From positions 219,098,583 to 219,162,582 of the forward strand of contig NC_134643.1 in NCBI RefSeq assembly GCF_030463565.1: a stretch of 64,000 bases of DNA. Direction: 5' to 3'. Position numbers and translations under genes: made by a program. Origin of the DNA: Pelecanus crispus. Lineage: Eukaryota > Chordata > Aves > Pelecaniformes > Pelecanidae. The notes beneath the pieces are model-generated. The model had not been told where the DNA came from and searched no databases. It saw only the letters and a list, made by a program, of their open reading frames with translations. Every line of letters begins with the position of its first letter. Positions within the stretch are counted from its first letter, which is position 1. Shown here piece after piece: positions 26,001-38,000 of this stretch.

Positions 26001-29000
26001 GGTAGATGCTTACTTGTTTTTTCTGAATTAATTAAATTCTGAATGTTCTTTTACTGAGTTGCATTTAATGTTGCAGCTGAAGCTCTGGATAATAACTAAT
26101 TTTCAGAGTTTTATAGGTTAACTGTCCACTAGGCTAACTAGAACTATTTAATTAACATGTATTAATTAAATGTGTAAAGTGGCAATCACTTCTAGTAGCT
26201 TAATTGGTCGTGTTAAAAGATGCAAGTAGAATTCCAGCACTGACATTGTTACAAATTTTGTTTTATCAGTAAATGGTCACTAAGGTTATCTTAGACACTT
26301 GATGAAGTCAGAAACTTTTGCTCAGTCATTTCTGCACCTTTTGCAGTGAACTTCATACCCTCTCATTGAAAGTTGTATAGGGGCACTCCACTAGTAGCTA
26401 AGTATGAATTATTTTTGTTGAAGTTCCTGCTCCTCCCTGAAAGAACCTCCAAACTTTCCAGACTATTCTATGTCTTGCTGTAACATGTTAAAAATAAAAG
26501 TGCAGCAAAAGCCATCTACATAGTCATTGCTTAATGATTGAGTTGGCATATTGACATTAAGACAGCTGCATATATTTTGTCCTCAATTTTTTTTTATTTA
26601 TTGTTTAATTGAACTACTTGAGTTATGAGATGAACTAAATTTTGCTTTACTGTAAATTTCTAACTTACCTGTCTTGAGATAATCCAAACTAACTGTTTGT
26701 GAAGAGAGAAAATGGGCACCAGTCCTACAAGTACGGTTGATCTGTGGCTCACAGATGGGTCTAATTTTGCAGCTGAACTGAAATGTAATTGACTTCATTT
26801 TAGCTAATACCCCTTTTGTTGCATTTGTTGGAAAAAAAAAAAATCCTTCAGTGACTAAACAGCTGAGCAAAACACCTTTTCTGTTCACAAAGTCTGTTGT
26901 TTTCTGATTTGTTTGTCGTTGTTATATTCCATTCAGCACAAACACTTGAATGATGTATTGTCTCAAAGGCTGTTGCCTTTCAATATTTTTGTTACTGTAT
27001 TTTTTCCACAGAAATTGGGCAAGTAAAATGAGAATTTTGGTATTGGAAAAGTTGAAAGAAAATTGTCAGAGAATGGTAATACACAATAAAACCTTCAAAT
27101 GGCCTTGAAACAACAATTCCACATTTGAGCTCCTGTTACTGATTCCGTTGGTATAGATGTATGATCTGCACTGCTTATAAATTCTGTATAGCAAGTTCAA
27201 TGTGTTAAAATGGCAAACTGTTGATAGAAATAGGAAATAAATGAAATCTTAAGTTCTACAGAAAAGTTTAAGAAATTGTTTTATATTAACTTAACAAGCC
27301 ATAGAATTGTTTTATTGTTTTAGGTGGATGAAAATACTAGGAAAAGTTTATTTAAATTACGCTCCACATGGGATGATATTTTTCCTTTGAAGAAACTATA
27401 TGCACTTGATGTCAGAGTCAACTCATTAGATCCTGCTTGGCCAATTAAACCTCTGCCCCCAAATGTGAATACTTCTAGCATCCATGTGAATCCTAAGTTT
27501 TTAAATAAATCGGTAAGTTTTTATGCCTACTGTATGAACAGATGGTAATACGTGTAGTTTTCATTGTTTGTGTGCTGCTTTTTGACAATTTAGTGTATTA
27601 AGAATGAAGTATCTGACTTTTGTAGACAGGTAAGAGGAGTTCCCAAATTCAGAATATTTGATGGATTTGGTTTTTATATTTCAAAACTGTATTCTAGATT
27701 TTTGAACACTGATGAATTTATATTAAATGACATACACCTGTCACAGCAGGCAAATTCTAGTGGGGCAAAAGTTTTAAATTGCTTCAGTTATATTTTGCAT
27801 TGAAAATGCAATTTATAACGGCTATACAAACCAATTCCCAGTACTGGCTCATGATAGCAGTTAAAGGAGATGGAGTTAGTTGATTCCATCAGGATTTCAA
27901 ATTTAACTTTTTTTATTCTGTTTTTAGCCAGAGGAATCTACTGCACCTACCTCTGCTGTCACTTCTGGTGCCTCTACTCCTCCAGCTGTTCCTGAAATAC
28001 AAAAGAATTTGACACAGGAGCAACTGATAAGGCAGCAATTGCTTGCAAAGCAAAAGCAGTTGTTAGAACTTCAGCAAAAAAAATTAGAGCTGGAGCTGGA
28101 ACAGACTAAAGCACAGTTGGTGAGTAAGATAGTTAAACTTTTATAGTTGGGTCTCACTTTCTTTTGGACAGTACTTAGCTGTACTGGTAACTGCAGTGCA
28201 TTATTTTTTCCTCATGTTAGGCAAGTGTAGCTATTTTAGGATTAGAGCAATGCAAGTTGATGTTGGGTTCCTGAACAGTGTTTGTTACCTAAAAAACTTC
28301 AGAATTGCACTCAAAATAGAGGTAAAAGAAAATGAAGTTCTTGGGTTTTTAACTTCTCTCCAAAATGATGCCTGCGTTATGATCTTCATCTTCCACCTCT
28401 TGTGGGTCACAGCAAGCCAGGCTTTTTCAAACACATTAGGTCTTACGAAACAAGGAAGCCTGATTGTTGGAAATAGTCAGTTCCCTCATTAGGTCAGGTT
28501 GGTTTGATGCCACCATCTGAAGATGGTGGTTAAGCTGTCTTGTTATTTGTAATTGGAAGTCAACAATTGCTATGTTGACAAGTGATGATACCAAAATTAA
28601 AGGATCTTTGAAGTGTAGAAATACAAAAATTGTATCAGATACTTGGCAGCTTAGTTGCATTGAGCATGTGGTATGTATAGAAAAACTAGCGCTGTAACCA
28701 GAACATGTGCCTAAGTTACGTATTTTGCAGTATTGACTTTGTAGTACTGATTTTGCATTATATTTGAATTCGATTTTTTTGTAATGGTACTGCATTATTT
28801 TAAAGCTTGTAATTAGCAATTAATGCATCATTTTCAGTTAAATGGCTGAATCTCATAACTTCAGAGACATTGCTATTTATGGTTTTGGTTTCGAGACAAA
28901 ATGTGACCATTTCTGGGTAGGAGTTGTGTTATGCAGATTAATGCTGGATTTTTTCCTATTTCAGGCTGTATCTCTTAGTGTTCAGCAAGGATCATCTTCT

Positions 29001-32000
29001 ATAGCTTCAGTTCCAGCACCTTCCAAGCAACACATGTCTCCTACACCTCATATGACAGTTAAACCACCTCATCAGACTGCTGCGCAATCCGAAAAAAACA
29101 AGCCATCCCCAAGTCCTCCACTTCATGATATCAAAATAGTAAACAGGGATCCTCGACTTAATAGGATGGCTCAACATTCTTCTCATGCTAAAGATCAATC
29201 TCATAGGAAAGAATTTCCACCAAACACGACCAGTCAGTCTGATACCAAGGCAAACAAAACAACACAGGCCGAAAAACAAAACTCAACAAAGCAAGAAAAA
29301 TTGAAAGCAAGTGAGAAAACGCAGAAGAAAGAACTTGACCAGTCGGAAGCAAAATCTAAATCACCATCCCCTTTAAAAAACAAGCTGCCCAATACTAAAG
29401 ATACTAAAACCCAGGAAAGTGAAAGCACAAAAGTATCTGAAATAAGTAAGCGAGATCCAAGACTAAAAAGACATCTTCAAGATAAGTCAGATGGCAAAGA
29501 GGAGGAGGTGAAAGAAAAGAGGAGAAGTACAGAGAAAAAAGAAAAAGAGGAACATAAGACATGTGAACATAGACCAGTAGGCAGCAGAAATAAAGTAATT
29601 AATGGTGCTGTTCAGAAACAAGACACGACTACAGAGGAGTCAGAAAAACAGGGTGGAAAACAAGGGAGATCAAGTAGTAGAAAACGGTCACGATCACGCT
29701 CTCCTAAGGCACGGTCACCATCTACACATTCTCCAAAAAGGCGAGAGAGGAGATCACCCAAAAGAAGACTTAGGAGTTTATCTCCCACTTCATCAACTCC
29801 TAAAATTGGAAAGATACGTCAGATAGGTCCTAAGCAGTCTCATGTTGAAGAAAGCACACAAGCAGCAAGAGATGAAAGAAATTCTAGTAAGAGAAATGTT
29901 AAACAAGAGGTGCGAGATCCAAGGAGAGTGAAAAAAGCCCAAGAAGACAGGCCCCAAGAAACAGCGAGCCAGCATTCTGCAAAAGCTTCTCCTGATCCAA
30001 AGGAGAATGCAGAAAACTGGCAAGGATCCAAATCAGGCAAGCGGTGGAAATCTGGTTGGGAAGAAAATAAAAAGTAAGTTACTATTTTTTTTTAAACAAC
30101 TTCTGTTTGAAGTCAGTGGAAATTCTACTGCTGACTTCGTTATAGTCAGCTTTGGGAGGCAATGTTCAGATTGTTAAAAATGCTAAGTTTAACTTATTTC
30201 TACTGGTGAGATATGGAAGTTATGCGCACTTAGATTCTAAGGTGATACTGATGTTTTGCTATGATTAGTTCTAATAGGAATATAACAGTTATGTCCTGAA
30301 TAAAGAATTAATCTGTATTTTAAATGTATTCTTGCTTTCAGCTCACAACAGAGTGAAGAACACCAAGCGCTTGGTAAATCCCCTCACCAAAGACACCGGG
30401 AAAACTGGCCTGCTGGTAAAGGAATTTTATCACCCCGAGCACCAAAGCAGCAACACCGGTTAAGTGTGGATGCTAATTTACAGATTCCCAAAGAACTGAC
30501 ATCTGCAAGCAAGAGAGAATTACTTAAGAAGGTAATGTTAATAAATCTGTCTTCATAGAAGTGTCCTGGGTAGTGTATGCTTTTCTGTTCTTTTTAGAAG
30601 TCTAAACTTTAACTTTATATTGTAGGCCAATGAACGCTTAACATCTGGTGAAATAACACAAGATGAGTTCCTCATGGTAGCTCATCAGATCCGACAGCTG
30701 TTCCAGTATCAAGAAGGAAAGCACAGATGTAATGTCTGGGATAGCCCTACAGAGGAAAAATGTGGTTTGAAAAAGAAACCTCTTCTATCGGATGCAGAAT
30801 TAACGTATTATGAACATAAGGCTAAACTAAAAAGAACGCAAGTTCAGCATTCATTGTCAAGGCTTGATCTGTTGGATCCTGATGATATTTTGGATTATCA
30901 TTTGCCTGATGCATTGCTTTCTGGAATAGAATGTGAGCAATCAAAAGCCAAGCGTGGAGTACAGTTTGACAGAAAAGAACCATTTGGAGAAAGATCAAGA
31001 CGACACTCTCCTGTCAGTGGCACTAATAGACCTTTTGCTGATAACCTCTCACCGCTTGAGAGTAGACGAAGACTGGAGGAACAAAATGCTGCTAAAGGAG
31101 CAAGAGGGTCTAAGAACTTTGATCCTTACGACAGCTGGGGAGAATCAGATGAATTTAGAGATGCTCTCAGACAACAGGGGAAAAGCACGACGGAGTTCCA
31201 GAAAATAGATGGTGATGCAATCTGCAGATTTGATAATCGTGAAGACAGACAGCTTCTTGGGCAAGCTGGTACGTGTTTTTGCTTTATTTTACAGCTGTGA
31301 AATAATTGGCAACATTTTAGTGAGTGGTTATCTGGTTTGTTCTGGTTTTTTTAGGTGTTCGAGAGGAACCAAGATCACCATTCAGTGAACGTTTCAAAAG
31401 AACTAGGTATGAAGATCCAGAGAAAGCACCGTTTCCAGAAAGTCCCGGATCAAGATTTGGAGGCATTGAAGCAAAGCAGAGGATAAGTGCACTCATGGAA
31501 GACAGACCTCTATTTGATGGATCACCTAGACAGGCGGCTGCAAGGGTTGGGGTAGATGGACAAGGAAGTCCTTTTGTTGATGGTCCTGCTGCTGGTTCAA
31601 GTTCCAGAATTGATGGGCCACCTGGACAGGCTGCTATGAGATTTGAGGGGCCTTTGGTGGGGGCAGGTGCATCTCAGTTTGATGGACCACTGGCAGGAGC
31701 AGGGGGAGCTGGAGCCCTGAGATTTGATGGGCCACCAGGGCAGCTGGCAGGGGCCTTGAGGTTTGAAGGACCCCCAGGACAGGTTGGTGGAGGAGGTCCA
31801 CTGAGGTTTGAGGGACCTCTTGGGCAGATAGGTGGGCCTTTGCGGTTTGAGGGGCCTGCAGGGCAGCCTGTAGGTGGTCCTAGATTTGAAGGACCTGGAG
31901 TTGGTCTCAGGTTTGAGGGTCCTCGTGGTCAGCCTTCAGGTGGCCTCAGGTTTGAGGGACCTCATGGTCAACCTATGGGGCCTCGAGGTCAACCAGGGGG

Positions 32001-35000
32001 TGGTCTCAGGTTTGAGGGACCCCATGGTCAGCCCTTGGGGCCTCATGGTCAACCAGGGGGTGGCCTCAGGTTTGAAGGGCCACATTTACAGCCATTGGGG
32101 CCCCATGGTCAACCTGGAGGTGGCCTCAGATTTGAGGGGCCACATGGTCAGCCTATGGGGCCACATGGACCATCAGGTGGTGGGCTCAGATTTGAGGGGC
32201 CACATGGACCATCAGGTGGTGGGCTCAGATTGGAAGGACCACATGGTCAGCCAGGTGTAGGTCCTAGGTTGATTGATGGACCAGTACACCAGGGAGCTGG
32301 TGGACTTAGATTTGATGGTCCTCTGGGTCGGGCTGGTCCAAGATTTGATGGTTGTCACGCAGCTGGATTTGATGGTCAGCCTGGACAGTTGTCTCTCTTG
32401 CAAAGATTTGATGGAATTCATGGACAGCCTGGTCCAAGATTTGAAAGGGCGCCTGGCCAACAGGCACAACCACGATTTGATACAGCCATACCTCAAAGAT
32501 TTGATGGACCTCACCAGCCAGCCTCTAGATTTGACTTGCCCCTTGGCCTTCAAGGTGCACGTTTTGAAAATGTAGCTAACCATCCTGCCTCAAGACTAGA
32601 AATGTCACCATACGGACAAGGTGGTCCGTTTGTCGAACATCCTGGCCAGGGCTACAATGGACCATCTCATGGGATGCAGTTCCAGAGGCCTGATATATTT
32701 GATGGTTCACCTGGACCAAATTTCAATGGGCCAGCTGGCCCAGGAGCACAGAATTTCCCATTGAGAGCAGCTGGACATTACTTTGATGAAAAAAGTCTTC
32801 AGGGTCCTCAATATGGGAACTTCAATAATATGCCAATGGGAAGTAATCAGGTAAGAATTGATTGCGTTACATGGGTTGTTTGCAGAAGTCTTTTTGTGTA
32901 AAGAATTAGCAGTTTTTCTTCCTTTAAAAAAGGAGGATTTTTCTGAAGAGCTGGCAGAGTGGGAGCCAGTTTCAAGCTAAAAAAGTCATCCTCCTTCAAT
33001 AGTTTCTAGCCAATTTAAGAGGGACATGCATTGCTATTTTTTAAGAATCTTTTTTTAAGAACTAAATAGTGGATCTTTACAATCACTTTGTAGCTCAGAA
33101 TATGACAGTGAAATTAGTATTTTTAACTTGAGAACAAAACTAGGTAATTGGAAGCCTGTGATGTTTTCATTAAACTTGCACAAAAGTGAATTCTATATAA
33201 AGCATGAAAGATAACGTGAGTGAATATACACAGTTAATTTTTCTAAGAGGTGTAGAATTGGAATGGACCAAAATAATTCTGTTGTCTTTTCACAGCTGTT
33301 AGTACTGGTAACAAGCCAGTGTTAAAGAGATACCCATAACGTGGGGGAATTGAGGAAGATATGGACGTTGTTGAACTACAGTTCAACTCCTAAAATTACC
33401 TCGGCACCAGCATGCTTTATGAGTTCGGTTGTCTTTGCTGTTGCCTGTTGGAAGTGCTCTCTTCAAAAGGGGAAAATGATACTGTACATCGGTGAAAATG
33501 ATGTCATTTCTTTCAGTAGATCAGAGATTTTAGAGGGCATGTTTCATTTGGGGGATAATAATTGAACATGAGGGGTTAACTGATTGAACAAAAGCAGGTA
33601 ATATGTCCTGCTAACCTCTAATGGGATAAAATTTTAAACAATTTAAACTTTTTTTTGGTAAATCCAGAAAGCAGTCAATTGGGGAAAAAAAACATATTTT
33701 TATTACAAGTGTGTTACAAAACCTGTTTTTCTATCTGAAGCTTACTGAGCTGGTTTGCTGAAAAATCCTGCTTTGAAGATGTGTTTCGTATAGTGGATTC
33801 AACTCTTAGATAAGAATTAATAGTGGCATTTGTTAATAGACATTTAAGAGTTTCTCAAATTTCTTTCTGATGAGCTTTGTTTTGGTGAACAGGAACAATT
33901 TAAAAGGAAGTACTGTGTGTGGAAATTGTGATTGAAGCCTCGATAAGTAGAAGAAGGTTTTTTTAACTTAAATATTAGGCAAAAATTAGTATGTGTTCTG
34001 AAATTTTTCTAGTGGGAAAGGAAAATGAGGGAAATGTTTCGTAGTCATTCATGGACCTTTCAGTAACAAACTGACATGGGTCACTCCTGGAAGGAGTTTC
34101 ATACATATATGTGATTATTGAGAAATGTCTAGAAGTTAATCATAAAATTTAAAAATTAAGTTTATAATAACATTATTATATAAAAAATACTTCAATGTTT
34201 ACTTTTACAGGTTTCTCTCATGTCTGCTCAACCAGGGCCTTATGGCCAAGGTCAGCAGTACTTGCCAAATCCTGGAAGTTTTGTTCAGAACCCTGCAGGT
34301 GTGTAACAAAATAATTAACTTCCTTTTATTTATTTTGGATTGTTCTACCTGTTAGTGGCCACAGAAACTACCATTTTGCAGTGTCCTGGTGTACTATGTC
34401 TGTGTGGACTAAGGGAAGCCGCCTCAGTGAGGTGGTCATAGATGTGGTTTCTGTAGCACCTTCATCTCTTTAGGAGTTTCCCTCAAACAGTGAAGGCTTT
34501 CATTAGTTTTCATTAACCATGTGGTTTTGCTATGTAGTTGTGCTTAAAAAAAACCCCAAAAACCTTTAGTCTGCTTTTCTGGAAGGTACCAGTCTTAAGT
34601 CTGGTTTGTGTTTGCCAGGGTATGTAAACATTCCCAGTATATGGATGGTTAGTAATGAAAAGCTTCTAAAGAGTCGTAAATGGTTAAAGTAGGTGATGAA
34701 GTAGATTGGTCCTGGTGAAATATTCAAGCATAAAATGAGGAAAATAACTACATTTTAATAAAGAGCATCCAGTAGAAATCTGCGTATGGGCAGCCAGCTT
34801 AGGTAGCCCTTCAGTATATATTATGAAGGAAGCTGTTGCAAGGGAAGAAATTAGCCACAGTCTAGACATAAAGCAAAGGGAGTTGATAAATAATTTGGAA
34901 TAAAAAAAGGAAGAAACAGGAGGCAGAAGTGAAAGTGTGTTGTGAATTATGCTTATAAAAGCAAAGTAAATTTCTGATGCTAACCTTTTGTCTCCTTGCA

Positions 35001-38000
35001 TGTCAATGTTTTTCCCTAGGAGCCCTTCCACATTCATATCCTGATAACCACCTTGGACAGCTTGATGTCAATGAATTGTTTGCTAAACTGCTGTCGACAG
35101 GGATCCTCAAACTGTCAAAAACTGATTCCACTTCAGCACGTACGTAAATCCATTATGTTCTAACTACTCAGTTTATCCACAGCTGAACTGTAAAGCTAAG
35201 TATAAGAACTTTTGTGAACTCCTGCATGTTTTTTTAAACTGAACTTTGGTTTTGGGAAGGAATGTAGTGTATGTGATGGAGTAAATTCTTAGTATCTTGT
35301 TTAATTTGTACGCTTCAGCTACCCAGAACAGTCAGTTTTGTCTTTGGTGCTGTGCCTCCGTGACTTGTTCTCGATTATAATCAGTTTCGTCTTGGTTTCT
35401 GAAGACTGAATTTTAGTGCAAAAGACTGAAGTGAAATACTGTTCCCCTAAATTCAAATTTTGAGTAACTTACAGTATCTTGTGTGCTTTTTTTTAAATGA
35501 CGTTAGAAGATGACTGACTTAGCTATTGCACACTTGTATTTTAGCATAGTCAGATCGTATTTACTAATATTTGAAGAAAAATAACTTTCAGGAGCACGTA
35601 ATTTCTTTCTGATGATGTAGTGAAATTTGATAAAATGATATCTTTATGCTTTCTAGAAGTGAATGAAACATCATCCCAGCCAGCTGCTGAAGAGGAAGAT
35701 GATGACCAGAATGAAGATCAAAATGTTCCAGACCTCACTAACTTCACAGTTGAAGAACTTAGACAGTGCGTATAGTAGAATGAGTTTACAGCGCAGTAAG
35801 AATAATGATGTGGTAGTATCTAGATAGTTAATCCAAGACAGCTGAGAGCTTTTAAAAGCTTTTTTGTTACTTTGTGACCAAGAGGACCTGCAGTTTTTGA
35901 TGTTAGCCTTGGAGAACTTGAGGGAGCAAAAAGGAGGAAAATTAACCTGAGAACTACCCTCACGCAAGTTGCATGTTGCTGCCTAATCAGCAAGGTTGTG
36001 ATATGTATTGCAGTCAGTGTTTCTTCCTTTTGTTACTACTAATTTTACCACCTTTGAGATAGTTTGCATAGCCGAGCCAAATGCAAGCATTACTGTTTTA
36101 TGCACTATTAGGTGATGAAGCTAGTAGGCATGAAACACGACACTAGTGTGTTTCTAGTGAATAGTTAATATGAGCCCACTGTTTGTTATTGGAATGTTTC
36201 AGCTGTGTTATGAATCAGGAAGAATTTAGATATATTGCATGCTTTAACCTTGCAGTAGATTCTTGTTTTTCCTCTACTCTTGTGGGCATGAGGCAACTTA
36301 CTGATAAACTTCTTACCTGTTTCTTTTCAAAGGAATGTTGAGACTTCTTTTTCCTCTTTTTGTAGGCGTTATGATAGTGTTATAAATCGACTGTACACTG
36401 GAATTCAGTGTTACTCATGTGGAATGAGATTCACTACTTCACAGACAGATGTTTATGCGGATCATTTAGATTGGCATTATCGTCAGAACCGGACAGAAAA
36501 AGATGTTAGCAGAAAAATTACACACAGAAGATGGTACTACAGTTTAACAGTAAGTAATGCAGTATGCGTCTTGATAAATTACAGGCCGGGTTCTGTGTTT
36601 TACTTGGGTATGTGCTGTAGGATTGCATTTGAGAGTTACATCATCACAGGAGTTGGCCTTTGGTAAACAATGATGTCTCAGATACTTCAAGTAGTTCTCA
36701 AATGCCTGTCAAAACACAAAAGGCAATTATATGATGAACAATAAACGGTTTGAAGCTATTGGGTACTGTTTTGATCGCAGTGAGAATGGAGTAGAAATGG
36801 AAGGATAGCATTTTTTCTGGAAAAAGCTTTTTTGAAGTGTTGCATTGTGAGAAAGCATGCGCTGTGCTAATGCTGCATGTGAGGAGCATTTCAGTTTAAT
36901 GATGTGAGATTTATTAAATATGGTACTTTTGGGATGTCTTTTTTTCTTTTTTTTTTCCTGAGATGTATTTTTTAAACATTTCTGGCTATTTGTCAGCATC
37001 TTGAGTGTGAATGAAAACTTTTTTCTTAGGACTGGATTGAATTTGAAGAAATAGCTGATCTAGAGGAGCGTGCAAAAAGCCAGTTTTTTGAAAAAGCTCA
37101 TGAAGAGGTTGTGTTGAAGACACAAGAAGCTGCGAAAGAGAAGGAATTTCAGAGTGTCCCTGCTGGACCAGCTGGAGCAGTTGAGGTAAGTTTCAGCTTG
37201 CCTTTATTAGCCCAGACACTGAGAATGAGCTAATACTTCAAAGAATTTTACAGCATTCTTTCATACAGCAGGCTGTATGTGGACTGAAGTCTTGTTCTTG
37301 GACCCCTGTGCAGCCACTTCACAGGTGGTGTATTTGTGTGTGTAATGGTTGTTTCCCAGTGGCAGATAGCAATATAAATCACCTGTAGTTCAAAAAAACC
37401 TACACCCACTGGTATTCCGTTACTTTAGCAAAATTGAAATGGGGAAAGTGTGTTAATTTACTGAATGCTTCCACAGAAAGAGTAAATAGAGCAAGCGAAT
37501 TGGAAATGGTCCTTTGTCATTCAAATAATGATTGGGTTTACTGGGTTTTTGATACTTTTACAGAGCAATTTCTTTTTCAGTAGAAGATACGCATTAGGAC
37601 AAAGAAATATCTCAATCTTAAAGTAACCAATGGATCTGTATTTCGATAGATGAATTGGTGTAGTAATGAAATATAAATGTTGGTAGAGTTACCATTCAGT
37701 TTTACATGCTAAGCTTCTAGAAACTATCAAGCCATGAAGGCCTTTGTTTTAATTTTAAAAAGTACCTTTTGTGCTTTGTTCACCGAGCTGATTATTTTGC
37801 ACAGAAGTACTAAAAATGTTAATACTTCATCTAAAAGTTCTGCCTTTTTAGTTTGAGACTCCAGGTTAAGGGGAAGAGTGAAGATAATGTCATAATTAAA
37901 TTAATTAAATTCCTGTACTGGTTTGTCTTACATGACAGTAAAACAGCATTAGATTGTTACAAAGTGTTTTGCAGAGACTTCCTATCAAAAAGGGCAAAGC

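Noticed and set aside
28842-28964. N-terminal extension of the exon 5 frame as an alternative PCF11 start
   Set aside because: The 41 extra codons are intron 4 sequence. A clear TTTCAG acceptor at 28,964 joins exon 4 in phase.
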